From DATHWB01 sp040880725 (GTDB lineage Bacteria > Actinomycetota > Acidimicrobiia > Spongiisociales > ZC4RG35), in the NCBI GenBank assembly GCA_040880725.1, contig JBBDHV010000009.1, positions 1-43,371 of the forward strand: 43,371 nt of DNA, read 5' to 3'. The notes below the pieces were generated by a model. It ran no database searches and was not told the DNA's origin. It saw only the letters and a program-made list of their open reading frames with translations. Each line of letters begins with the position of its first letter. Position 1 is the stretch's first letter. Positions 8,168-16,412 of the stretch are shown here, one piece after another. The translations under genes were made by a program, and so were the position numbers.

Positions 8168-8827
8168 TCAGCCGATCACTTCGAGACAGGCGTCCACCCA
8201 CTCGGTGTTGCGGGGGTCCCCTTGGTAGACGATCTCGAGGTTGCGCAGCATCCGTCGAACGATCCCAGCAGTGTCGACCGGACTCAGCCAGCTTCGGTCG
8301 AGCCGGGGCGCACCTCCGAGGGCAGCCGCGACGAGGCCGGCCGCCTCATCGAATCCGAGTGCCTCGCCGTAGTGGAACGGGTCCACCATCTGGCCGCCGG
8401 CATACACGACGAAATGTCCGGGAAGGCCGACGCCCACCATCTCCATGCCCGCCCGCCTCCCGATCTCGATCCAGAGCACCGACAGGGAAATCGGGATTCC
8501 CCGCCGCGTGTCCAGCACGCGGTGGAGGAAGGAATTGGCCGGGTCGTGGTAATCGTCGACGTTCCCGCCGATTCCGTCTTCGATGGCGATCACCCGCCGC
8601 AACGCCAGGTGGGTGTCGCCGTCGACGCGGGCCGCCATGGCGTCGAGACGGGCGAGAGTTGCCGCGGTGTCCACGTCCCGATACACGAAGCGTCCCAGTT
8701 CGAGACTCGCCTCCGCGAGGCGGCCCCCGAACGTCAATTCCGCCAGCCGTTCGGCGCGATCCAACACCGTCGATGCCACGATCCGGACCCTACCCGACGG
8801 GTCGGCGAAGACGGCGGAGCTCGTCAA
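8168..8827 (-). CDS. SirB1-family (transglutaminase-like) protein
   Basis: This protein is up to 219 aa long and shows the SirB1/YchA family core: NSFLHRVLDTRRGIPISLSV, LWIEIGRRAGMEMVGVGLPG, then HFVVY and MVDPF. Family members have a transglutaminase-like fold of unknown activity, and the usual catalytic Cys is absent here. The listed start is TTG, six bases after the era stop; an in-frame GTG 17 codons later (giving VASTVLDRAERLAEL) is an alternative. It follows era directly and is probably co-transcribed. Confidence 0.83.
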   Translation of the reverse strand: MTSSAVFADPSGRVRIVASTVLDRAERLAELTFGGRLAEASLELGRFVYRDVDTAATLARLDAMAARVDGDTHLALRRVIAIEDGIGGNVDDYHDPANSFLHRVLDTRRGIPISLSVLWIEIGRRAGMEMVGVGLPGHFVVYAGGQMVDPFHYGEALGFDEAAGLVAAALGGAPRLDRSWLSPVDTAGIVRRMLRNLEIVYQGDPRNTEWVDACLEVIG

Positions 8828-8833
8828 GAGCGA

Positions 8834-9730
8834 TCACGACTTCTCGAATCCCAGCCGGTCGAGCGCGGACGGCGTGGACTGCCATTCGGGCTCGACGCGC
8901 ACCCGAAGATCGAGATGGACCTTGGTGCCGAACACGGCCTCGAGTTCGATGCGCGCCTCGGTGCCGGCGTCGCGCAACAGCGTTCCGCCCTTGCCGATGA
9001 CGATGCCTTGCTGGGACCGTCGCTCCACGAGAACCCGCGCAGTGATCCACAGCAGCCCGTCGTCCCTGGTCTCCATCTCGTCGGTGATGACGACCAGGGA
9101 ATGCGGGAGTTCCTCACGCAACCGCTCGAGGAACTTCTCACGGACGATTTCGGCAACGAGGACATGCTCCGGTTGGTCGGTGACCTCGCCGTCGGCGAAG
9201 TACATCGGACCCTCGGGCAGCCGTTCGACGATCTCGGAGACGAGAGGCTCGAGGTTGGACGCCTCGAGGGCGCTCACGGGCACATACGCAGAGAAGTCCC
9301 ACTCCGAAGCCTCCGTGAGCTGGGATGCGACATCCGCACGCCCGGCGGTATCGGTCTTGTTGACGACCACGATGACGGCCGCCCCGGACTCCTTCAGACG
9401 TTCGGCCGTCCGGCGGTCTCCCGGACCGATCGGCTGGGTGGCATCCACCACGAACACGACCACATCGGCGTCGGCCAGAGTTCCGTAGACCAAGCCGTTG
9501 AGCCGGCTTCCCAGTTCGGTGCGGGGCCGGTGGATGCCCGGAGTGTCGATGAAGACCACCTGTGCCGATGGGACTCCCTCGTCATGCAGCGTCAGGACAC
9601 CCCGAATCGCGTTTCTGGTCGTTTGCGGGCGGGACGAGGTGATTGCCACCTTGTGCCCCACCAAGGCGTTGACGAGCGTCGACTTGCCAACGTTGGGACG
9701 ACCGACGACCGGGACGAATCCTGACCTCAC
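8834..9730 (-). CDS. era: GTPase Era
   Basis: This 298-aa GTPase binds the 3' end of 16S rRNA and assists 30S maturation. The G motifs are complete: GRPNVGKS (residues 10-17), SRPQTTRN, DTPGIH, NKTD and SAL. The C-terminal KH domain has GIVIGKGGTLLRDAG. The GTG start overlaps the stop of the upstream CBS-domain gene by four bases (GTGA) and gives the normal Era N-terminus VPVVGRPNVGKS; the longer frame upstream is antisense-like. The ybeY-corC-era order is a common actinobacterial arrangement. Confidence 0.95.
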   Translation of the reverse strand: MRSGFVPVVGRPNVGKSTLVNALVGHKVAITSSRPQTTRNAIRGVLTLHDEGVPSAQVVFIDTPGIHRPRTELGSRLNGLVYGTLADADVVVFVVDATQPIGPGDRRTAERLKESGAAVIVVVNKTDTAGRADVASQLTEASEWDFSAYVPVSALEASNLEPLVSEIVERLPEGPMYFADGEVTDQPEHVLVAEIVREKFLERLREELPHSLVVITDEMETRDDGLLWITARVLVERRSQQGIVIGKGGTLLRDAGTEARIELEAVFGTKVHLDLRVRVEPEWQSTPSALDRLGFEKS

Positions 9731-10920
9731 CTGGTCTCCGACAACGACTCGGGTACGGCGATCCGCTGCACCACGACCTCGTGCACCCGTCTGCCCTGCA
9801 CGCGACGAACCGTGATCGAGACGCCTTCCGCCTCGAACGTCTCCCGCTCGCGCGGCACACGGCCGGCCAGGCCCAGGACCAGGCCCGCCACAGTGTCCCA
9901 TTCCTCGCTGGGCAGTTCGGCGTCGATCATCTCGGACAGATCATGGACCGACAGGCGACCGTCGACCTTCCATGAGCCATCGTCGAGCTCCTCGAACATC
10001 AGCTCGTCGTCGTCGTACTCGTCGACGATCTCGCCCACCAGCTCCTCCAACAAGTCCTCGATCGTGACGAGTCCTGCGGTACCGCCGAATTCGTCCACGA
10101 CCACGGCCATGTGAGATTTCGACGCCTGCATGTCACGCAGCAACTCCGGGATGCGCTTGGTCTCGGGAATGTGGTCGATCGGACGCATCACCTCGGCGAC
10201 GGTCCCGGGACGGTCGCCGTTGGCGAGGCGTCCCAGGAGGTCTTTGGCGATGACGAGCCCGACCACGTCTTCGATCCCGTCGCCGACCACCGGGATGCGG
10301 GAGTAGCCGTGCTCTTCGATCAGCTCCAGAAGGGCGTCGAGGGGAGCGTCCGACGCCACGGTCACCATGTCGGTGCGCGGCACCATGACTTCGCGAACGA
10401 TCGTCTCTGCGAACGTCAGCACCGACTCGATGAGCCCAACCTCTTCGGTGTCCTGGGCGTCTTCGGCTGCAGTCTGATCCTCCTCGTCTGCGGTGAAGAT
10501 CTCCGCGGCAGGGGACCCCAGCGAGATGGCGACCTGCAGCAGTCCGGCCAGACGGTATGCCAGTGAACGCGGTCGCGATCGACCGACGACCCGTGGTCCG
10601 ATGTCTGAGAACAGCGTCAGCGCGACCACCACGACGATCAACAGGAGACCGGTCACCAGTCCGGTCGTTTCGACGCTGATGGCCCAGGTGGACCCCACAC
10701 CCGCCGCCACGACCAGGAACGAGTAGACGATGTTGATCGACGGAATGATGAACTCGGGGTCGTCCAGGAGTTTGGCGACCCGGTCGGCTCCTGGACGACC
10801 TTCCGCCGCGTCGTGCAACGCGTCAGCCCGTGGGGTGCGCACCAGCGAGACGCCCCCAGCTCGGAGCAGCGCGGCCAACAGTGCACAGAGCAACGCAACG
10901 AACAGGGCCGGCGCCGTCAT
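9727..10920 (-). CDS. HlyC/CorC-type membrane protein (CNNM + CBS pair + CorC_HlyC)
   Basis: This 397-aa protein has an N-terminal transmembrane CNNM-type domain (residues 1 to about 140, with helices around 5-23, 60-80 and 87-104). A CBS pair follows (about 180-300, VPRTDMVTVASDAPLDALLE, EHGYSRIPVVGD, VDEFGGTAGLVTIEDLLEEL). The C-terminus is a CorC_HlyC domain (SWKVDGRLSVHDLSEMI). Such proteins are linked to magnesium or divalent cation efflux, and the CBS pair binds adenine nucleotides; transport here is inferred from family. The ATG overlaps the ybeY stop (ATGA) and its stop overlaps era. Confidence 0.9.
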   Translation of the reverse strand: MTAPALFVALLCALLAALLRAGGVSLVRTPRADALHDAAEGRPGADRVAKLLDDPEFIIPSINIVYSFLVVAAGVGSTWAISVETTGLVTGLLLIVVVVALTLFSDIGPRVVGRSRPRSLAYRLAGLLQVAISLGSPAAEIFTADEEDQTAAEDAQDTEEVGLIESVLTFAETIVREVMVPRTDMVTVASDAPLDALLELIEEHGYSRIPVVGDGIEDVVGLVIAKDLLGRLANGDRPGTVAEVMRPIDHIPETKRIPELLRDMQASKSHMAVVVDEFGGTAGLVTIEDLLEELVGEIVDEYDDDELMFEELDDGSWKVDGRLSVHDLSEMIDAELPSEEWDTVAGLVLGLAGRVPRERETFEAEGVSITVRRVQGRRVHEVVVQRIAVPESLSETR

Positions 10921-11381
10921 CGGCGTACCACTCCCACCCCGGCGAGAATCGCCCGCTCCCGGCTCTCCATCGCCTCGGCTTGGGCGTCGTCCTCATGATC
11001 CCAGCCCATCAGATGCAACACGCCGTGAACGACCATGAGGGCCAACTCGTCGGACTCGGGGACGCCGTTCGCCGCCGCCTGGCGAGCGATGAACTCGGGA
11101 GCAATGACAACGTCGCCGAGAAGCAGCGGCGGACCGGACGGCTCGGTGGAGGGAGGCTCGCCGGGAGTCAGTTCGTCGATCGGGAAGCTGAGCACGTCGG
11201 TCGGCTCGTCGATCCCCAGGTGTTCGGCTTTCAGAGCGGCGATGGCAACGTCGGTGACTGCGGTGATCGCGAGTTCGGTGCGCTCGGGAAAGCGCTCGTG
11301 GGCGAGCGCACGTGTCGCCACGGCGACGATCGCCGATTCGTCGATCGTTCTGGTCTGTTCGTCGGAGAAGGAAACGTTCAC
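10917..11381 (-). CDS. ybeY: endoribonuclease YbeY
   Basis: This 154-aa zinc endoribonuclease takes part in 16S rRNA 3'-end maturation and ribosome quality control. The signature HGVLHLMGWDH provides three metal-binding His residues (H119, H123, H129). The upstream motif TDVLSFP is also present. It lies between the PgpH-like gene and the CorC-type gene, and phoH-ybeY linkage is retained here with the HD gene between them. A Pro-rich loop near residues 73-84 is slightly longer than in the E. coli protein. Confidence 0.95.
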   Translation of the reverse strand: MNVSFSDEQTRTIDESAIVAVATRALAHERFPERTELAITAVTDVAIAALKAEHLGIDEPTDVLSFPIDELTPGEPPSTEPSGPPLLLGDVVIAPEFIARQAAANGVPESDELALMVVHGVLHLMGWDHEDDAQAEAMESRERAILAGVGVVRR

Positions 11382-11414
11382 CGACGAACCTCGATACTTC
11401 GAGGGTCGTCCATC

Positions 11415-13973
11415 TCAGGTGCCGGGGAAGTTCGGGTATTGGATACGACGATGATAATGGCCGGCGAGCGCCTCGATGAACGCCTTCTTCACTCGGGTCA
11501 GTTCACCCATCGTGAGATCGCAGTCCTGCAACTGGCCGTCCCCGGCCTTTTCGTCGATGACACGGGTGACGACCTTCTCGATTGCTTCGGTGGACGGCTC
11601 CTCGCGCTCGAACACTGCGCGGCAGGCGCCTTCGACTGCGTCAGCCATCATGAGGATCGCCATCTCCTTGCTCCGCGGCTTGTGCCCGGCATGTCGGAAC
11701 TGGTCGGGGTCCACGTTCTCCTCGCCCTGGGCGGTGATCGCCTTGTCGTAGAAGTACCGCATGATCCCGTCGCCGTGGTGGGTGACGATCCCCTCGGCCA
11801 CCTCGGACGGAATCTTGTGTCGTTTCGCCAAGGCCATCCCGTCGGTGACGTGTCGGCGGATGATGGCCGCCGACTCCTCCGGCTCGAGATCGTCGTGCGG
11901 GTTCGAGATCCCGAACTGGTTCTCGATGAAGTAGAGAGGGTTCTCGGTCTTGCCGAGGTCGTGGTAGTACGCGGCTGCCCGGGCGAGCAGATTGTTGGCG
12001 TCGATGGATCGGGCGGCGGCGTCGGCCAGCGTTCCCACCATCAGGGAGTGGTTGAAACTCCCGAACGCCTTCTCCTGGAGGAGTTGGAGACCTTCGTGGT
12101 TGCGGTCGATGACCTCGAGCAGCCGCAACGTCGTGGTGATGTCGAAGATCGACTCGAAAAAGGGCATCGCCGCCAGCGCCACGAGCGAAGCGATCAACGC
12201 TGCACCGATCGCCCATGCCACCGAGATCCCGACCGTCCGGAGGACCTCGTCGGCGAGTGCATCCGCCGGCGTGAGGAAGAGCCAGGCCACTGCGGCGGCG
12301 ATCACCCCGACTGCCAGCGACGAGGTGACGACAGAGTTGCGGAATGCCCTTCTGGAGGAGACCCGACTCACGAAGCCGATCGGAGCGAGAGTCGCGAGCA
12401 CCGCGAACACCGCGACGCCGGGGTTGCGCGTGGCCGTCGCGGCGAGGATTCCCAACGCGATCGACATCAGCGTGCCCATTCGGTTGTCGAAGAGCACCGC
12501 GGCGAGGTACCCGAACGCGACGGCTGGGAGGATGAACCACGAGGCTTGCTCCCGGAGCTCCATCGTCATCCTCACCGCCCCGGCCGCCATCACGATCAGG
12601 AGGCAGAACAGCGCCACCATCCGCGGCGACTCCCAGAACTGCCGGCGGAACCGGGACAGATAGAACGCAAGTGAGGCCATGAGCACGGCCAACATCGCTG
12701 CGACAGACGCCTGTCGCACGGGCTGCACGTCGGCCGCGTTGGTGGCGGCGATGGCATCGATCGAGAGCTGGGAGAACGGCTCGCCGCCGGCGATGATGGT
12801 CTGGTCCACCGAGTACTCCTCGAAGAACTCCTCTTCGAGGACACCGAGACGAGCCGCCTCCCTGAGTTCCTCGGTTCTAAGTTGGTCGATCTCGGTGTTC
12901 GGCCGCAGGAAGGACGCCACGATGTCGCCGACCGCCGTCCGGGCCTGCTCCGAGATGGTGCTGTCGATGAACACGATGGGCGGGCTCGAAGTCACTTCGT
13001 TCTGTGCAACACGCAGCTCTTCGAGATTGTTGATCTCCAGAGTGAACCGGCGGGCGATTTCGCCCTGCACCTGGGACTCGAGCACGCGCAGTGCGGGGGT
13101 CGCACCCACCGCCTCGCGCACGATGTCGTCCGTCGCCACCATCACCAGCGTCGCGATGGTGTCCTCGTCGAGGACGCCATATGTGGCGCTGAGTTCCGCG
13201 ACCTGGATGTCCAGGGCACGCGCGGCAGGACCGAGGCCGATCACCCCAGCCGTGCAGGTCTCCCCCGCTCCGCATGCGAGCGACTGCACCGGAGCGTCGG
13301 TGGAGATCGTCATGTTGTCGGGAATGTCCTGATCGGACATGAGCAGCCCAAGCTCATATTCCCCCGCGGGGACGGTCAGCGAGTAATACCCCTCCGGACC
13401 CGTCGTGGTCTCGTACACCTCACCCCCGTCGGATCGGGCAATGACGTCCACCGCAATGGCGGGCGCATCGCTCAACGTGGCGTTGGCTAGCGGCTCGTAG
13501 ACAGCGTCGAAGTTCGCATCGATGAACACGCGTCCCTCGATCGTGGCCGGGTCCTCCGGCTCAGGCGCGAGCGTGGTCGTCGTCGTGGCCCCGTCCTCGG
13601 GTGGCACCGTGGATGACGTGGTGGTGGTCGTCGTCGAAGGCACCGGATCCACCGATGGGATCTGGGGGAGCGACTCGCGCACGACGCCCTGGCGAACGTC
13701 GTTGAAGAGTTGATCGATCGCCAGCAGCGTCTCCCGTTCGGCGTCTTCATTCCGACGCACCTCGGGTGCAACGGCGGCAACCGCCTCCTGCTGCGCGAGC
13801 TCGAAGGCTGCCTCGTGGAGGACCTGTGCGGGAATGCGGGCCGTATAGGTGCGTTCGGCGATCTCCCGCGGCTCGAACGATATGACCGTTCCCGAGGCGC
13901 CGTACACGAGCACGCCCCAGGCCAGCGCCACGGTCGAGACGAACGCCACGGCCCGGACGATGGAGGCGTTCAT
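11415..13973 (-). CDS. PgpH-like 7TM-HD phosphodiesterase with inserted Cna-B-like domain
   Basis: This 852-aa membrane protein resembles PgpH (7TMR-HDED, 7TM, HD), a cyclic-di-AMP phosphodiesterase family. Residues 8-28 form the first membrane helix. An extracellular HDED-like region covers about 35-410, seven helices about 423-610, and a cytoplasmic HD domain 615-850 with H642, HD at 671-672, H708, HH at 732-733 and D778. The extracellular region is unusual: a Thr/Pro-rich linker (113-142, with TTTTTT and TTTTTLAPEPE) leads to a beta-rich insert (about 143-247) with IEGRVFIDANFDAVYEPLAN, TTGPEGYYSLTVPAGEY and two Cys residues, resembling SdrD B/Cna-B repeats. Its ATG overlaps the phoH stop by four bases. 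The substrate is inferred from family. Confidence 0.9.
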   Translation of the reverse strand: MNASIVRAVAFVSTVALAWGVLVYGASGTVISFEPREIAERTYTARIPAQVLHEAAFELAQQEAVAAVAPEVRRNEDAERETLLAIDQLFNDVRQGVVRESLPQIPSVDPVPSTTTTTTSSTVPPEDGATTTTTLAPEPEDPATIEGRVFIDANFDAVYEPLANATLSDAPAIAVDVIARSDGGEVYETTTGPEGYYSLTVPAGEYELGLLMSDQDIPDNMTISTDAPVQSLACGAGETCTAGVIGLGPAARALDIQVAELSATYGVLDEDTIATLVMVATDDIVREAVGATPALRVLESQVQGEIARRFTLEINNLEELRVAQNEVTSSPPIVFIDSTISEQARTAVGDIVASFLRPNTEIDQLRTEELREAARLGVLEEEFFEEYSVDQTIIAGGEPFSQLSIDAIAATNAADVQPVRQASVAAMLAVLMASLAFYLSRFRRQFWESPRMVALFCLLIVMAAGAVRMTMELREQASWFILPAVAFGYLAAVLFDNRMGTLMSIALGILAATATRNPGVAVFAVLATLAPIGFVSRVSSRRAFRNSVVTSSLAVGVIAAAVAWLFLTPADALADEVLRTVGISVAWAIGAALIASLVALAAMPFFESIFDITTTLRLLEVIDRNHEGLQLLQEKAFGSFNHSLMVGTLADAAARSIDANNLLARAAAYYHDLGKTENPLYFIENQFGISNPHDDLEPEESAAIIRRHVTDGMALAKRHKIPSEVAEGIVTHHGDGIMRYFYDKAITAQGEENVDPDQFRHAGHKPRSKEMAILMMADAVEGACRAVFEREEPSTEAIEKVVTRVIDEKAGDGQLQDCDLTMGELTRVKKAFIEALAGHYHRRIQYPNFPGT

Positions 13974-14938
13974 CGAGGACCGTCCTCGAAACGCTCATAC
14001 GCCTCCACGATCGCCGCGACGATTCGATGACGGACGACATCTCGCGACGAGAGTTCGACGAAGGCCACCCCCGGTATTCCCTCGAGAATCGCGCGAACGA
14101 TGCGCAGCCCGGACTGCTGCTGGCTCGGGAGATCGGTCTGGGTGATGTCACCGGTGATGATCATCTTCGAATTGAACCCGAGGCGAGTCAGGAACATCTT
14201 CATTTGCTCCGGCGAGGTGTTCTGGGCCTCGTCGAGGATGACGCAGGCATCGTTGAGGGTGCGGCCGCGCATGTAGGCGAGGGGTGCGATCTCGATCGTC
14301 CCACGTTCCATGAGACGCGTCGTCTCGTCCGGCCCGAACATGTCCCACAATGCGTCATAGAGCGGCCGGAGGTACGGGTCGATCTTCTGGGCGAGGTCAC
14401 CGGGAAGGAACCCGAGACGTTCGCCTGCCTCGACAGCCGGCCTGGTCAGCAGGATCCGCCTGATCGAACCCGACACGAGCGCCTCGACGGCGGCGGCCAT
14501 CGCGAGGTAGGTCTTGCCGGTGCCGGCGGGCCCGATGCCGAAGGTGAGGGTGTTGTCTCGGATCGCCTGGATGTACAACTGCTGTCCGAGCGTCTTTGCC
14601 CTGACCAACTTGCCCCTTCCGACCTGGATGCCTTCAGAGAGCACACCGCTCGGGCTCGGAACTTTCTCCCTCACCATCTGCACGACCTGCCGGACGCGAG
14701 CCTCATCCAGCTTTTGACCCTCTTGGACCAGGATCAGCAGTTCGCCGATGGCCGTCTCTGCGAGCGCCACGGGCCCCTCGTCACCCGCGAGGACGAATTC
14801 ATTGCCACGCGCCGTCAACCGCACATCGGGGAAGGATTCCTCAAGCGTGCGGAGGTGGGTATCACCGGTGCCCAGCAGATCGAGCATCAGGTGATTCGAA
14901 GGGACGCGCAAACGGCGTTCGGTGAGTTCAGAAGTCAC
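13970..14938 (-). CDS. phoH: PhoH-like ATPase
   Basis: This 322-aa P-loop protein of the PhoH/PhoL family has Walker A GPAGTGKT (K142), Walker B ACVILDEAQNTS and the sensor ITGDITQTDLP. The N-terminal part is KH-like (residues 15-70). The biochemical role is uncertain; PhoH is often paired with the RNase YbeY, as here, suggesting RNA or ribosome maturation. The start is a GTG with AGGGG nine bases upstream. A TATACT box lies 31-36 bases upstream, so an internal promoter is likely. Confidence 0.93.
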   Translation of the reverse strand: MTSELTERRLRVPSNHLMLDLLGTGDTHLRTLEESFPDVRLTARGNEFVLAGDEGPVALAETAIGELLILVQEGQKLDEARVRQVVQMVREKVPSPSGVLSEGIQVGRGKLVRAKTLGQQLYIQAIRDNTLTFGIGPAGTGKTYLAMAAAVEALVSGSIRRILLTRPAVEAGERLGFLPGDLAQKIDPYLRPLYDALWDMFGPDETTRLMERGTIEIAPLAYMRGRTLNDACVILDEAQNTSPEQMKMFLTRLGFNSKMIITGDITQTDLPSQQQSGLRIVRAILEGIPGVAFVELSSRDVVRHRIVAAIVEAYERFEDGPR

Positions 14939-14968
14939 GATGGGCTGCCCCTGAGAAGAGGCTCCCTC

Positions 14969-14974
14969 AGTATA
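14969..14974 (-). promoter_or_regulatory. probable -10 box of phoH operon promoter
   Basis: The minus strand carries TATACT (five of six consensus bases) in the 84-bp gap between the BldD-like gene and phoH. The expected transcript starts near 14962 and has a leader of about 24 bases containing the small hairpin CTGAG...CTCAG and AGGGG. The -35 region is poor. Confidence 0.45.
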
Positions 14975-15022
14975 GGTACGGCCGCGGTGCTCGTCCCAGA
15001 AGATTGTCCGAGGACGGGAAGG

Positions 15023-15529
15023 TCAGCCTTCGCGGTCGGCAAGTCGCTTCATGGCTGCAGCCGGCGAGTCGGACTCCAGGAGGACGTTCAGCACCCGCAG
15101 GTCGGATCTGCGAACGGCGAGCGTCGGACCGCCCGTGTCCTTGCGCATCACCTGGATGGCGGCGAGGTACCGGTCGATGAGTTCACCCTGTTCGGGGGTC
15201 ATCGTTCCGGCCGCATCGATGTCCACGAGCACACCCTCTTCGTCCTCGTCACCCCGTTCTGCGCCGGGAAGCAGGCTGGCGACGTGGATGCCGTAGAGCT
15301 GGGCGAGCCTCCAGAGCCGCCCGGCGGATACGCTCCGCTCCCCACGCTCGTACGCTCCGAGGACCGACGCCTTGAACTCGCCGTCGGATGCCGCTTCGAC
15401 GTCGAGCAGCGACCAGCCGCGCCGACGCCGGGCGTCACGCAGTCGGTCACCGACTTCTTCGTTGAAGCGGCTCATGGCAGGCCGATCCGGCTCGAATGAG
15501 GTCGCGTCGTCATTGTCTCTGTCCTCCAT
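15023..15529 (-). CDS. BldD-like XRE-family regulator with c-di-GMP-binding signature
   Basis: This protein is up to 168 aa long. An N-terminal helix-turn-helix (about 21-88) reads VGDRLRDARRRRGWSLLDVE, FKASVLGAYERGERSVSAGR and LAQLYGIHVASLLP, closely matching Streptomyces BldD. The C-terminal domain aligns with the BldD effector domain (IDRYLAAIQVMR) and contains the RxD-x8-RxxD signature exactly: R129-K-D131, eight residues, then R140-R-S-D143. In Streptomyces this motif binds tetrameric c-di-GMP to repress developmental genes. The listed ATG or a second ATG 18 codons later (MSRFNEEVG) could be the start; neither has a strong ribosome-binding site. It lies between rsmE and phoH in the same direction. 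Confidence 0.85.
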   Translation of the reverse strand: MEDRDNDDATSFEPDRPAMSRFNEEVGDRLRDARRRRGWSLLDVEAASDGEFKASVLGAYERGERSVSAGRLWRLAQLYGIHVASLLPGAERGDEDEEGVLVDIDAAGTMTPEQGELIDRYLAAIQVMRKDTGGPTLAVRRSDLRVLNVLLESDSPAAAMKRLADREG

Positions 15530-15566
15530 GCCCCGTGGAGTGAAATCTCATCCCCGCAGGAGAACA

Positions 15567-16241
15567 CTACCACTCAGAGTGGTCGGGATTCGACGGATCG
15601 TTGGAATTGGCCAGTGCCGCCGCGGCCATCGCGGCTGTTTCCACACGCAGGACCATCGGCCCCAACGACACCCTCGGAGCCCGCTCCGGAACCTCGTCGG
15701 CGGACCAGCCCGCCTCTGGACCGATCGCCACGCACGGAGCGGCCCCCAGGTCGACCGTCCGGCTGCCCGTGCGATCCGCGAACACCGTGCCTTCCGGCAG
15801 ATCGGACATGTCGACATGTTCGGTTCCGACCTGCATCAACCATGCCGAACGACTCTGCTCGAGGGCGCTGCGAGCCCAGGCCGCCGCTTTGTCGGCCGCC
15901 GGAGGCCTGCCCTCGCTGAACCTGGTGCGAATCCACCGCAAATCGAGCGTGCCGAGTTCGGCGACCTTCTCGACCAGGAATCGCACCCGATCCTTCTGGG
16001 AGGGTGGGGCCACGGCGATGACCGGACGAGACGGCCGAGGAACCGTCTTTTCGATCCCACGGACGATGCGATCACCGTCGAGGTGACCGTCACCGAGGAC
16101 ACCGGCACCGTCGGTGTAGGAAACAGGATCCCCGTCGGATCGGCGGAGTGCCCGCCGGAGATGGTGGAGTCCGACCGCGTCGACAGCCACCGCCGCATCC
16201 TGCCAGGGCGCGGGGAGGTACAGATGCGGAACGTGGCCCAT
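15567..16241 (-). CDS. rsmE: 16S rRNA m3U1498 methyltransferase RsmE
   Basis: This 224-aa SPOUT methyltransferase modifies U1498 of 16S rRNA. The C-terminal SAM knot is diagnostic: CVAIGPEAGWSADEV and VSLGPMVLRVETAAMAA. The N-terminal PUA-like part contains LHHLRRALRRSDGD. The ATG lies only three bases from a 168-bp inverted-repeat element and no Shine-Dalgarno sequence is visible in the element end, so translation initiation may have changed after the insertion. Removing the element would place this ATG three bases after the dnaJ stop. Confidence 0.93.
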   Translation of the reverse strand: MGHVPHLYLPAPWQDAAVAVDAVGLHHLRRALRRSDGDPVSYTDGAGVLGDGHLDGDRIVRGIEKTVPRPSRPVIAVAPPSQKDRVRFLVEKVAELGTLDLRWIRTRFSEGRPPAADKAAAWARSALEQSRSAWLMQVGTEHVDMSDLPEGTVFADRTGSRTVDLGAAPCVAIGPEAGWSADEVPERAPRVSLGPMVLRVETAAMAAAALANSNDPSNPDHSEW

Positions 16242-16244
16242 GGG

Positions 16245-16412
16245 CTAGTGGTCCGTCGCCAAAATAATGAGGCGGTCTCTCCGGCCCATGACGCCCCTGG
16301 CGGCGTCCTCCTCCTCGCCGAACGAGCCAAGTGCGACTGCGTCAGAAGTCCTTGCCAGATGACGCCATGTGCTCGGAGAGACCACGCACCTATTTCGGCG
16401 ACACACCACTAG
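16245..16412. mobile_element. MITE-like 168-bp inverted-repeat element between dnaJ and rsmE
   Basis: The two ends are inverted copies of each other. Read inward from CTAG at each end, the first 39 bases match at 30 positions by my alignment: CTAGTGGT, then GTCGCC, AAATA and GGTCTCTCCG are shared. Similarity continues inward (ATGACGCC against ATGGCGTC), so most of the element could fold into one long imperfect hairpin. It has no credible reading frame. CTAG at both ends fits IS630/Tc1-mariner-type insertion with TA duplication, or a four-base duplication as in IS5. The parent transposon is not in the window. Confidence 0.8.

Noticed and set aside
8168..8827. Calling the SirB1-like protein an active transglutaminase
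   Set aside because: It has the family fold motifs but I cannot see a catalytic Cys-His-Asp triad, unlike the protein at 28138-29037.
10830..12674. A plus-strand open frame of 614 codons opposite the CorC-like, ybeY and PgpH-like genes
   Set aside because: The product is repetitive Arg/His/Glu-rich sequence without domains, while the opposite strand encodes clear conserved proteins.
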